A DNA stretch of 64,000 nucleotides from an uncultured Roseateles sp. (lineage in GTDB: Bacteria > Pseudomonadota > Gammaproteobacteria > Burkholderiales > Burkholderiaceae_C): the NCBI RefSeq assembly GCF_945956965.1, contig NZ_CAMFJS010000011.1, forward strand, positions 62,001 to 126,000, in the 5' to 3' direction. Of this stretch, positions 20,474 through 30,379 are shown piece after piece (within the stretch, counting starts at the first letter, position 1; every line of letters starts with the position of its first letter). The notes under the pieces are model-generated. The model was given only the letters and a program-made list of their open reading frames with translations, was not told the DNA's origin and searched no databases. The position numbers and the translations under genes were made by a program.

Positions 20474-20491
20474 CTGCGTAGAACTACGCAG
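20474..20491. promoter_or_regulatory. Perfect inverted repeat CTGCGTAG-AA-CTACGCAG between divergent histidine kinase and transporter
   Basis: 8-bp arms with 2-bp spacer; candidate response-regulator operator. Confidence 0.55.
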
Positions 20492-20576
20492 GCAGGCGCA
20501 GAGAGTCGAACGGATGTGCGAACGCGTTCGCCTTGCGAGACTGCCACCACCTTAAAACAACAGGAGACCGCGCATC

Positions 20577-21926
20577 ATGGACAAGACCCTAACCCAGAAT
20601 CGCAGCGGCGCCAGCGCGCCCGCTGCAGCGCCTGAGCGCATCGACGCTGGCCGCCTTAAAGCCATTCTGGTGGGCTCGGCCGGTAATCTGGTGGAGTGGT
20701 ACGACTTCTACTGCTACGCGGCCTTCTCGCTTTACTTCGCCAACTCCTTCTTCCCCGCCCAAGACGCCACGGCGCAGATGATGTCCACCGCGGGCATTTT
20801 TGCCCTGGGCTTTTTCGTGCGCCCGCTGGGCGGCTTGCTGTTCGGCAGCATCGGCGACCGCTTGGGCCGCCGCCGAGCTTTGATGACCTCGGTGCTGCTG
20901 ATGTGCCTGGGCTCCCTCATCATCGCCTGCGCCCCCACCTACGCCATGGTCGGCGCCTGGGCGCCGGCCTTGCTGCTGCTGGCCCGTTTGCTGCAAGGCC
21001 TGAGCTTGGGCGGTGAGTACGGCTCCAGCGCCACCTATCTGTCCGAGATGGCCAGCTCCAAGCACCGCGGCTTCTACGCCAGCTTTCAGTACGTGACCCT
21101 GATTGGCGGGCAACTGACGGCCTTGCTGGTGCTCTTGCTCTTGCAACACGTTTTCCTCAGCCCCGAGGAGCTGAAGGCATGGGGCTGGCGCATTCCCTTC
21201 TTCATCGGCGCCTTGCTGGCCCTGGTGGCCCTGGCCATGCGCCGTGAGATGCCCGAGACCGAGTCCTTCGAGAAGGCCAAGCGGCAAAGCGGCAAAGAGG
21301 CCCTGGGTGGTCTGCGCCAACTGGCGCGCTACCCCAAGGAGGTGATGGTGGTGGTGGGCCTGACCATGGGCGGCACCTTGGCCTTCTACGTCTACACCAC
21401 CTATATGCAGAAGTTCCTGCGCCTCTCGGTGGGTCTGACAGATGCGCAGACCACGGCTGTCTCGGCCGCCTCCCTGGTGTTCGCCATGTGCTTGCAGCCG
21501 CTGTACGGCGCGCTGTCAGACCGCATCGGCCGCCGGCCTTTGCTCTTGGGCTTCGCCGTGCTGGGTACCTTGTTCACCGTGCCTTTGCTGACGGCCATCC
21601 GCCATGCCCAAGGGCCCTGGGAGGCCTTTGCCCTCATCGCTTGCGCCTGGCTGATCCTGTCCGGCTACACGTCGATCAATGCGGTGGTGAAAGCCGAAAT
21701 GTTCCCCGCCGCCATCCGCACCACCGGCGTGGGCGTGCCCTATGCCGTGGCGGTGTCGGTGTTCGGCGGCACAGCCGAATACATCGCCCTGTGGTTCAAG
21801 CAGGCCGGCAATGAGAGCGGCTTTTACTGGTACGCCACCGCCGTGATTGCCTGCACTTTGCTGGTGTACCTGGGCATGCGGGACACGCAGAAGCATTCGC
21901 AGATTGATGCGGAAGAGCGCGCCTAG
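20577..21926 (+). CDS. MFS transporter, metabolite:H+ symporter (MHS) family, KgtP/ProP-like
   Basis: VGSAGNLVEWYDFYCYAAFSLYFA, FFVRPLGGLLFGSIGDRLGRRRALMTSV, LLQGLSLGGEYGSSATYLSEMA. Confidence 0.93.
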   Translation: MDKTLTQNRSGASAPAAAPERIDAGRLKAILVGSAGNLVEWYDFYCYAAFSLYFANSFFPAQDATAQMMSTAGIFALGFFVRPLGGLLFGSIGDRLGRRRALMTSVLLMCLGSLIIACAPTYAMVGAWAPALLLLARLLQGLSLGGEYGSSATYLSEMASSKHRGFYASFQYVTLIGGQLTALLVLLLLQHVFLSPEELKAWGWRIPFFIGALLALVALAMRREMPETESFEKAKRQSGKEALGGLRQLARYPKEVMVVVGLTMGGTLAFYVYTTYMQKFLRLSVGLTDAQTTAVSAASLVFAMCLQPLYGALSDRIGRRPLLLGFAVLGTLFTVPLLTAIRHAQGPWEAFALIACAWLILSGYTSINAVVKAEMFPAAIRTTGVGVPYAVAVSVFGGTAEYIALWFKQAGNESGFYWYATAVIACTLLVYLGMRDTQKHSQIDAEERA

Positions 21927-21944
21927 GCGCTCATCCCTCTGGTG

Positions 21945-21986
21945 AAAAAGGCCGGACCCTTGAGGGGACCGGCCTTTTGTTTTTTG
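21945..21986 (+). terminator. Intrinsic terminator of the MFS gene
   Basis: AAAAAGGCCGGACCC-TTGAGGG-GACCGGCCTTTTGTTTTTT. Confidence 0.85.
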
Positions 21987-22033
21987 GTTGGCGCAGGAGC
22001 CCTGGGACTTGTTGTTGCTCAGCGACGACGGCA

Positions 22034-22049
22034 TTTGAGGCAACTCAAA
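22034..22049. promoter_or_regulatory. Perfect inverted repeat TTTGAG-GCAA-CTCAAA upstream of PEP-CTERM gene
   Basis: Read directly; shares TTGAG-N4-CTCAA with the ompW upstream palindrome. Confidence 0.4.
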
Positions 22050-22200
22050 AGAGCTTCAAAGACTTGGGCAGATCTCGGATTCGCGATGGCAAGGTCCACG
22101 CCTTGCGGCAGACACTCAAATGGACGCGGCTGAGTTGCCCGCGTCAGGCAACCGTGCAGGGGTTCAAAGTCGATTTCTGTAACTATTTGGGGGACTGAGT

Positions 22201-22929
22201 ATGTTCAAGAAGATGCTTGTTGGCTGTGTGTTTGGCGGAGCCGCTGTTGGGGCTTGGGCAGGCACAAGCTGGGATCTCGCTGCAGATTGGAGTGACACCG
22301 TCAATCCGAACGGCGCATGGTCCTTGAACCAGGGTGCTTCACCACTGCCGAACGTTGCTAGTTTTACCGCTGCTGGCACCAGTGCGATCCCGGCCCAGCC
22401 TGCTTGGGCACCGTCCAATGCGGCAGGAAATTACTTGCCAATGTGGATGAAGGCCCGGGCGACAGTCGCTGACTCCTGGCAAGTTGGCGATGTTCTTGTT
22501 CATTCGACCGATAGCTCCAACGGCGTCGGCAATGGCATTGCCAATGTCACTTGGACGAGCCCTTTCTCCGGGACCGCCAAGGTTTCTGGCGCATTGTGGG
22601 AAATCAGAGATATCGGCCGCGCCAATGTCTGGACGCTGTTCCACAACGGCGCTGCGCTAGCAACAGGCACTCTTGTAGACGGTGACGGCCATGGGCGACT
22701 CAACCCGGAGACATTTTTGTTTTCCGGCTTAGCCGTGAGTGCAGGAGATGTCTTGATGCTCGCGGTGGCGAGCGCATTTCCGCGCGCGGGTGAGCTCGCT
22801 GGCGTAAATTTCACCATTGCTCAGGTTTCTGCCGTCCCAGAGCCCGCGACCTACCTGCTGATGCTCGGAGGTATTGCAGCGCTGGCAATAGGCCTTCGCA
22901 GGCAAGGCCGCGTTCGCGCGCCCATCTAA
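22201..22929 (+). CDS. PEP-CTERM sorting domain-containing secreted protein
   Basis: Signal peptide; C-terminus VPEPATYLLMLGGIAALAIGLRRQGRVRAPI. Confidence 0.9.
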   Translation: MFKKMLVGCVFGGAAVGAWAGTSWDLAADWSDTVNPNGAWSLNQGASPLPNVASFTAAGTSAIPAQPAWAPSNAAGNYLPMWMKARATVADSWQVGDVLVHSTDSSNGVGNGIANVTWTSPFSGTAKVSGALWEIRDIGRANVWTLFHNGAALATGTLVDGDGHGRLNPETFLFSGLAVSAGDVLMLAVASAFPRAGELAGVNFTIAQVSAVPEPATYLLMLGGIAALAIGLRRQGRVRAPI

Positions 22930-23083
22930 GCACGGCTGTGCAAGTGGCGTGAGTCTGGGGCGGGGAGGGAGAAAGTGGCCTGCGCCAACCTTGGTTTGCG
23001 AGGCACGAGGACAGAGGAGCGTGTTTGGGCAAGGGTCCTCGCTTAGAGCGTCCACCCTTGCCGCATACCGCTCGCCGCTGACC

Positions 23084-23194
23084 TTATTTTTTATTCTTCT
23101 TCTCTTTGTCGTAATGCCATTTGATGGCGAAGAACATGCCCGTGCCGAGCACGAGAATCTTGAAGGTGAAGAAGACGATAGGGACCCATTCCAT
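23084..23194 (-). CDS. Small (about 36 aa) single-TM protein
   Basis: MEWVPIVFFTFKILVLGTGMFFAIKWHYDKEKKNKK: hydrophobic helix plus basic tail; start not certain. Confidence 0.55.
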   Translation of the reverse strand: MEWVPIVFFTFKILVLGTGMFFAIKWHYDKEKKNKK

Positions 23195-23469
23195 GGCTTG
23201 GCGGCTTTCTAGGTGATGACTGTTTGAGGCTTGATTCTGTTGTGAGCAGCGCGCTGTTGCAGCGCTGCTCACCGCACGGTAGGTGGGCTTGCGCCGTGGG
23301 CGGTGCTCGGCGACCGATTGCCAGCCAGCGATGATTGCTCATCAATGGCCGCCAGCAGCGACGAGCTGACTGAAGGCGTGAATGACGGGCCGAGCGATGG
23401 GTTGAATGATTGATGGAGGCCCTGCCGGCCCTCACCGCAGCGGCCGGTCTGGGCTCAGCTCAACTCAAT

Positions 23470-24312
23470 TCAGCCCAACTTCAGCCGCTTGCACAACTCC
23501 AGCGTCAGGCCGGATTGGTTCAGGGTGTAGAAGTGAATGCCGGGCGCGCCGCCTTCGATCAGGCGCTCGCAGACGCGGCTCATCACATCCAGGCCGAAGG
23601 CGCGGATGGAGGCGGCGTCGTCCATAAAGCCTTCCATCTTCAGCGCGATCCAGCGCGGGATTTCGATGCCGTCACGCGTCGCAAATTGGGCGATGCGGGC
23701 GTAGTTGTGGAAGGGCATGATGCCCGGCACGATGGGGGCGTCCACGCCCAGCTTGCGGGCCTCGTCCACGAAGTTGAAGTAGGCATCGGGGTTGAAGAAG
23801 AACTGAGTAATCGCAGCGTTAGCACCCGCCTTCATCTTTTCGGCGAAGTGCTGCAAGTCCTTGGCCGCGTAGCGTTGCTGCGGGTGGTACTCGGGGTAGG
23901 CGGCGACTTCGATTTGCCAGTCCGGCCCTTGCGTTTCGCGGATGAAACGCACCAGCTCGGCGGCGTAGCGGAACTCACCTGCCGTGGCCGTGCCGCTGGG
24001 CAGGTCGCCGCGCAGGGCGACGACGCGGCGGATGTTTTGCGCCCGGTAGGTGGCCAGAATTTCGGCGATATTTTCGCGGGTAGAGCCCACGCAGCTGAGA
24101 TGCGGTGCGGCTTCATAGCCGCTGGCGGCGATGTCCATCACCGTGGCCAGGGTCTTCTCGCGGGTGGAGCCGCCGGCGCCGTAGGTCACGCTGAAGTAAT
24201 GCGGATTCAGAACGCTGAGGTCCTTCACCACGGTCTTGAGCTTTTCGGTGCCCACTGGGGTGTTGGGCGGGAAGAATTCGAAGCTGACGGGGGTCTTGTT
24301 GGGCGTGCTCAT
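23470..24312 (-). CDS. metF: 5,10-methylenetetrahydrofolate reductase
   Basis: VSFEFFPPNTPVGTEKLKTVV, YFSVTYGAGGSTREKTL, APHLSCVGSTRENI, LRGDLPSG. Confidence 0.95.
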   Translation of the reverse strand: MSTPNKTPVSFEFFPPNTPVGTEKLKTVVKDLSVLNPHYFSVTYGAGGSTREKTLATVMDIAASGYEAAPHLSCVGSTRENIAEILATYRAQNIRRVVALRGDLPSGTATAGEFRYAAELVRFIRETQGPDWQIEVAAYPEYHPQQRYAAKDLQHFAEKMKAGANAAITQFFFNPDAYFNFVDEARKLGVDAPIVPGIMPFHNYARIAQFATRDGIEIPRWIALKMEGFMDDAASIRAFGLDVMSRVCERLIEGGAPGIHFYTLNQSGLTLELCKRLKLG

Positions 24313-25085
24313 GCTTGTTCCTTGCCCTCGGGCGAGCGCTGCGCCCAGAGGAAAAATTCTTTATTGCCGTCACCGCCGGTGATGGCGCTGTCGAAATAGT
24401 CTTTGACCCTCAGCCCCAGGCCGGCGCAAACCTCGCGGCTGCGCGTCTCCAGCAAGGGGTACTGCGCGGCATCCTTGACTAGGCCGCCGCGCGAGACGGC
24501 TTTGGGGCCGAGTTCGAACTGCGGTTTGATCAGCAGCAAGACCTGACCCTCAGGCTTGAGCCAAGGCAGCAGCTCGGGTAGCGCGCCCAGCATGGAGATA
24601 AAGCTGAGGTCGCCGACGATGAGATCAAAGCCCTCTACCGGCTTGTGTTCGTTCAAGGCGGAGGCCGCCAGTTCGCGCACATGCAGGCCTTCCAGGGCGA
24701 CGATGCGGGGCTCGTTCTTCAATTGCTCATGCAGCTGGCCATGGCCCACATCCACGCCGACCACCCGGGCTGCGCCGCTTTTCAGCAAGCAGTCCGAAAA
24801 GCCGCCGGTGCTCTGGCCCATGTCCAGCACGGTCAAGCCGCTGACCGAGAGCCCGCTGTGCTTGAGCGCGCCTTCGAGCTTGAGACCGCCGCGCGAGACA
24901 TAGCGCAATTCGGCATCGTCATTGATGCGCAGTTCAACGCCTTCGAGCAAATCCAAGCCCGCCTTGGCCACCGGCGCCCAGCCTTTGGCTGAGTGCCACT
25001 CCACCGAGCCCGCCGCAATCAGCCTTTGGGCGATTGAGCGGGTGGTGCAGAGGCCTTGTGAGACCAGGAGTTGATCAGCGCGCAT
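24309..25085 (-). CDS. TlyA family RNA methyltransferase/hemolysin A-like
   Basis: S4-like N-terminus RADQLLVSQGLCTTRSIAQRLI; VSRGGLKLEGAL, LDMGQSTGGFSDCLLKSGA. Confidence 0.93.
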   Translation of the reverse strand: MRADQLLVSQGLCTTRSIAQRLIAAGSVEWHSAKGWAPVAKAGLDLLEGVELRINDDAELRYVSRGGLKLEGALKHSGLSVSGLTVLDMGQSTGGFSDCLLKSGAARVVGVDVGHGQLHEQLKNEPRIVALEGLHVRELAASALNEHKPVEGFDLIVGDLSFISMLGALPELLPWLKPEGQVLLLIKPQFELGPKAVSRGGLVKDAAQYPLLETRSREVCAGLGLRVKDYFDSAITGGDGNKEFFLWAQRSPEGKEQA

Positions 25086-25251
25086 GGAAAAAATAAGAGT
25101 CAGGGGAGCAATGCCCCGTGTTCATGGGCCTTGCGGGCGTAGCGAGCGGTGCGCTGGCTAGGCGGGCGGCGCGCAGGAACCGGAGCGACCTGGATGGTCG
25201 TGAGGATTCCGAGCACCGCCCAACGACGCCAGCGCGCCGCGCAGTAGCCTC

Positions 25252-26685
<1,434 letters not shown>

Positions 26686-26823
26686 GGCGAGCGAGCTCCT
26701 TCAGGGTTTGAAGCCGCTGTCGCTTGATGCAGGGGAGGTGTGAGCCGCTGGCACTTGGCTTGCTCGTCAACTTACACAAGCAGCTCCGCCTTGGACGCAC
26801 GATCACCCACAAAAAAACAGCAG

Positions 26824-26942
26824 CGGGTGAGCGCGGTTGCAATGAATCGGCACAAGAGCTGTTTCGGCTGGAAACGGCGGTGCAAGATTCGATCCCGAGC
26901 CTGGCCGCATGTTTGGCATGCGGTTGCAACGCTCCTCGGAAT
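26824..26942 (-). ncRNA. SAH (S-adenosylhomocysteine) riboswitch in the ahcY leader
   Basis: Minus strand CCGAGGAGCGTTGCAACCGCATGCCAAACATGCGGCCAGGCTCGGG...TTGCAACCGCGCTCACC: matches conserved CCGAGGAGCG...CCAGGCUCGG...GCGCUCACC layout and sits upstream of ahcY. Confidence 0.93.
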
Positions 26943-27015
26943 GCCGTGATTCTAGTCGCATTGCCGCGCTTGGTCGCAGGAACAGCGCGTGAATTGAAGA
27001 CAATCTCGACCCATC

Positions 27016-27816
27016 ATGCTTGCACTTTCTTCCTGCCCTCCCGCCCGTTTGCGCCCGCTCGTCGGCGTGCTCACTGATATCGACGACACCTTGACGGCCG
27101 ATGGCGCCATTGCCCCCGCTGCGCTGCAAGCCCTGTTTGATCTGCATGCCGCGGGTGTGCCCGTCATTGCCATCACGGGCCGCCCGGCGGGCTGGAGCGA
27201 GCCCTTCGCGCTGGCCTGGCCGGTGAAAGCCATCGTGGCCGAAAACGGCGCGGTGATGCTCCGCCGCGCGGCCGATGGCCGCTTGCAGCGCGACTTCACC
27301 CAGGACTCTGCGACGCGGGCTGAAAATTTTGAGCGCCTGCAGCGCTGCGCGGCTGAGGTGTTGCTGCGCGTGCCGGGCTGCCAACTGGCCAGCGACAGCG
27401 CCGGCCGCCTGACCGATATCGCAGTCGATCACAGCGAGCATGCGCATCTGGCGCCGTCGCAGATTGAGGCCGTCTGCGCCGTGATGCGTGAGCATGGCTT
27501 GCAGGCCACGGTCAGCTCTATCCATATCAATGGCTGGATAGGCGCGCACAATAAATGGACGGCGGCCCAGTGGGCCGTGCCCGAACTGACCGGCAGGCCC
27601 TTTTTGGCCGAGGACTGGTTGTATGTGGGTGACTCCAGCAACGACCAGATCATGTTCGCCCATATGCCCCACAGCGTGGGCGTGGCCAATATCGCCCGCT
27701 TTGTGCCGCAGCTGCAAAGCCTGCCGGACTTTGTCACCGAAGCCGAGCGCGGTGAGGGCTTTGCCGAGCTGGCCCGGGCGGTGTTGCAGGCGAAGCGCGA
27801 TTGCCCTACAGATTGA
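27016..27816 (+). CDS. HAD superfamily hydrolase (Cof/sucrose-phosphatase-like)
   Basis: VLTDIDDTLTADG, VIAITGRPAGW, LYVGDSSNDQIMF. Confidence 0.85.
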   Translation: MLALSSCPPARLRPLVGVLTDIDDTLTADGAIAPAALQALFDLHAAGVPVIAITGRPAGWSEPFALAWPVKAIVAENGAVMLRRAADGRLQRDFTQDSATRAENFERLQRCAAEVLLRVPGCQLASDSAGRLTDIAVDHSEHAHLAPSQIEAVCAVMREHGLQATVSSIHINGWIGAHNKWTAAQWAVPELTGRPFLAEDWLYVGDSSNDQIMFAHMPHSVGVANIARFVPQLQSLPDFVTEAERGEGFAELARAVLQAKRDCPTD

Positions 27817-27870
27817 AGCGCGGCTGCCGATAGCTCTGGCACGTGTACGAGGCTCCGTCGGGCCCGGGGG

Positions 27871-28848
27871 ATGTGGCGCATGACTGAAACCACCCAACTT
27901 GAGGCCAAGGTCTTGTTGCTGGAGCATGACTCGGCCCAGTACCAAGCCTTGAGCGACTTCTGTCTGTCGGTGGGCCTGCTGGCCTTGCCGCGTTCGGCCG
28001 TGGATGCCCTGGCCACCTTGGCGCAACACAAAGATCTGGGCGGCGTGCTGCTGGCCGAGGATCTGCCTTGTGAAGAGGGTAGCGACGCCATGCAACTGGC
28101 CCGCGCCATTCACAAGCTGCGACCCGAGTTACCGATTTTTCTGCGCCGTTGCAGCGAGCGCCCCTTGACGCCCGAGGAGCAAAACCGCATCCGCCACAGC
28201 TGGGCCACCGGCGATCTGGCGCAGCTGCAAGCCGCGGTTGAGCACAATATTTTCAGCCTGCGCTACCCCACGCGCTTGGTCCAGGGCGTGGTCAATCTAA
28301 CCTGCCAGGCTTTGGGCGCCATGTTCCCCTTTGCCCGTGTGGAGGCCGAGTCGCCCTATGTGGTGCATGACCGCATCATTCACGGCGAGGTGTCCACCTT
28401 GATCGCGATTGAGAGCACCTGGTGCCGCGGCTACATGATGCTGCAGACGGAAGAGCGTGCGCTGCGGCAGGGCTTGATCCAGGGTTTCAGCTATGAGGGC
28501 ATTGGTGGTGATCTGAACTTCCGCGAGCTCAACAATATGCTGGGCGAGACCACCAATTTGATCTGGGGCGCCTTCAAGAACCGCTACATCCCGCCCAAGG
28601 CCTTCACCAATCAGCAGACCCAGGTGCCCATCGTCATCAACCATGAGCACAAATACATCTCCTTCGGTTCGCAAGACCCGCAGCTGTGCATTCGCTACCA
28701 GCTCTCGGACCCGGCGCGGCCGGGCTTGCCGCCCTTGATGATCGTGCAGCGCTTCATCTTCAATCTGCACTGGTCGCCCGACGAATTCGCTGAATTCGAC
28801 AGCAATCCACCGGAAGTCGGTCCCACCGGCGAGTTGGAACTATTCTGA
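27871..28848 (+). CDS. Degenerate receiver domain fused to a CheX-like domain
   Basis: N-terminal receiver-like VLLLEHDSAQYQALSDF...GGVLLAEDLP; C-terminal FRELNNMLGETTNLIWGAFKNR resembles CheX E..N active-site helix. Confidence 0.65.
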   Translation: MWRMTETTQLEAKVLLLEHDSAQYQALSDFCLSVGLLALPRSAVDALATLAQHKDLGGVLLAEDLPCEEGSDAMQLARAIHKLRPELPIFLRRCSERPLTPEEQNRIRHSWATGDLAQLQAAVEHNIFSLRYPTRLVQGVVNLTCQALGAMFPFARVEAESPYVVHDRIIHGEVSTLIAIESTWCRGYMMLQTEERALRQGLIQGFSYEGIGGDLNFRELNNMLGETTNLIWGAFKNRYIPPKAFTNQQTQVPIVINHEHKYISFGSQDPQLCIRYQLSDPARPGLPPLMIVQRFIFNLHWSPDEFAEFDSNPPEVGPTGELELF

Positions 28849-28918
28849 TCCGCAAGAACGTGATTACGATCTAGGCAATGAGTTCACCGCAGTGACGGTG
28901 ACGCGAGGAGTTTTTGAA

Positions 28919-29293
28919 ATGGCAAATGTTCTTGTGGTTGACGATTCCAGCACCATGCGGGAGATCGTTGCCAGCTTTCTGAGCAAGAACGGCTTTGAAG
29001 TGGCCGTGGCCACGGATGGCCGCGACGGGCTTTTCAAACTGCAGAGCGACCCCGCCATCCGGCTGGTGATCAGCGACGTCAATATGCCCAATATGGATGG
29101 CCTGGCGATGGCCGAGCGTATCCGCCAGGACGTCACCGGGCGGGTGGTGCACATCGTCATGCTGACCACCGAAGACAACCCCGCCATGCGTGCGCGCGGC
29201 AAGGCCATCGGCGTGACCGGCTGGATCGTCAAGCCCTTCCGCGGCGATGCCGTGCTGGGGCCCTTCCGCAAGCTATGCGAGGTCCAGGCTTAG
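28919..29293 (+). CDS. CheY-like single-domain response regulator
   Basis: MANVLVVDDSSTMREIVASFLSKNGFEV, LVISDVNMPNMDGL, MLTTEDN, WIVKPF. Confidence 0.93.
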   Translation: MANVLVVDDSSTMREIVASFLSKNGFEVAVATDGRDGLFKLQSDPAIRLVISDVNMPNMDGLAMAERIRQDVTGRVVHIVMLTTEDNPAMRARGKAIGVTGWIVKPFRGDAVLGPFRKLCEVQA

Positions 29294-30379
29294 GAATAAG
29301 CGCAGGCGTTCGGTCTCGCGCTGCAGGGCCGTCTCAAAAGCCGGATCGCTCGGTGCGCTGCCGCTCAGGTAGCCGCACTGCAGTTGCAGCTCTCCCGCCA
29401 CCACGTTGGCATTGGCCCAGCCCAGTACCTCGCCGCGCCACAGCATGGGCAGGGCGTAATAGCCCAGCTTGCGCTTGGGCGCGGGTGTGTAGGCCTCAAA
29501 GCGGTAGGCCCAGCCCCAGAAGAGTTCAAAGCGCAGGCGATCCCAGACGATGGGGTCAAAGGGCGCCAGGAAGCGCAACTCCTCATCAAGCTGCCAGCGC
29601 CGGCTGCGCGGGTCTTCATCTTCCGGCCAAAACCAGGTGTGACCCGCCACCTGGGTGTGAGCGAAGAGCTTCTTGGCCTGGGCCTGCACGCGCTTGACCT
29701 CGGCCTGCAGCTGCGGCGCCCCGTAACGGCTCATGCTGCACAGCTGCCCCAGGCTGCGCGCCGGCAGTGGGGCGTACTTCTGCAGCACCAGCCGCACCAG
29801 GGCCTCGGCCTTTTGCTGCGGGCTGCTGCTCTCGTCCGCTTCGTGCTGCACCGTTTCGTAAATACGCTGGCCCTGCTCGCGGCGCTTGACGCGCAGCAGG
29901 CCGCGGTAATGCATGCTGTCCAGCAAATGGGTGATGGCATTGCTGCTGCCGCCCCAGGCATTGCGGGTCTGGCCGAGTTGGAACTCGGCCTGCACCTCGC
30001 GCGGGTGCGTGGCGCCTCGGCCGTGCACAAAAGCCTGCACTGCTTGCGCCTGTGCCTGGGTCTTGGCATCCCAGCTGCGCCGCGCCACGCGGGGATGCAG
30101 CAGGGCCAGATGCTCACGCGGCACAAAGCCGTAGTTGACGAAGCAGTCCTCTTCCACGCCTAAGCGGGCGTAGCGCTGCTCCAGCTCGCCGGCGCGATAG
30201 TCTTTGACCCGCAGCCTCAGGGTCAGGTCTTGCGCTCGTGCTGGCGCGCGTATCGGGTCGGCCTGCACAAAGCCCAGGCGCTTGATGGCGGCGGGCAAGG
30301 TGGTCGGTTTGAACAGGCTGCGCGCGATGGCGTAGCGGCGCAAATCTTCAAGGCTGGGCTCGGTGGGCTTGCGGCTCAT
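29273..30379 (-). CDS. YcaQ-like winged-helix DNA glycosylase family protein
   Basis: DLRRYAIARSLFKPTTLPAAIKRLGFVQADPIRAPARAQDLTLRLRV, LLAPFDP-type FLAPFDPIVWDRLRFELFWGWAYRFEAYTPAPKRKLGYYALPML. Confidence 0.88.
   Translation of the reverse strand: MSRKPTEPSLEDLRRYAIARSLFKPTTLPAAIKRLGFVQADPIRAPARAQDLTLRLRVKDYRAGELEQRYARLGVEEDCFVNYGFVPREHLALLHPRVARRSWDAKTQAQAQAVQAFVHGRGATHPREVQAEFQLGQTRNAWGGSSNAITHLLDSMHYRGLLRVKRREQGQRIYETVQHEADESSSPQQKAEALVRLVLQKYAPLPARSLGQLCSMSRYGAPQLQAEVKRVQAQAKKLFAHTQVAGHTWFWPEDEDPRSRRWQLDEELRFLAPFDPIVWDRLRFELFWGWAYRFEAYTPAPKRKLGYYALPMLWRGEVLGWANANVVAGELQLQCGYLSGSAPSDPAFETALQRETERLRLFLSLDLA

Noticed and set aside
18338-20635. 765-aa plus-strand ORF opposite the histidine kinase
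   Set aside because: Composition-driven antisense ORF; kinase motifs are clear on the minus strand.
22090-22120. Possible sigma-54 promoter (TGGCAAGGTCCACGCCTTGC) upstream of the PEP-CTERM gene at 22201
   Set aside because: Spacing between the GG and GC elements is too long for a -24/-12 promoter.
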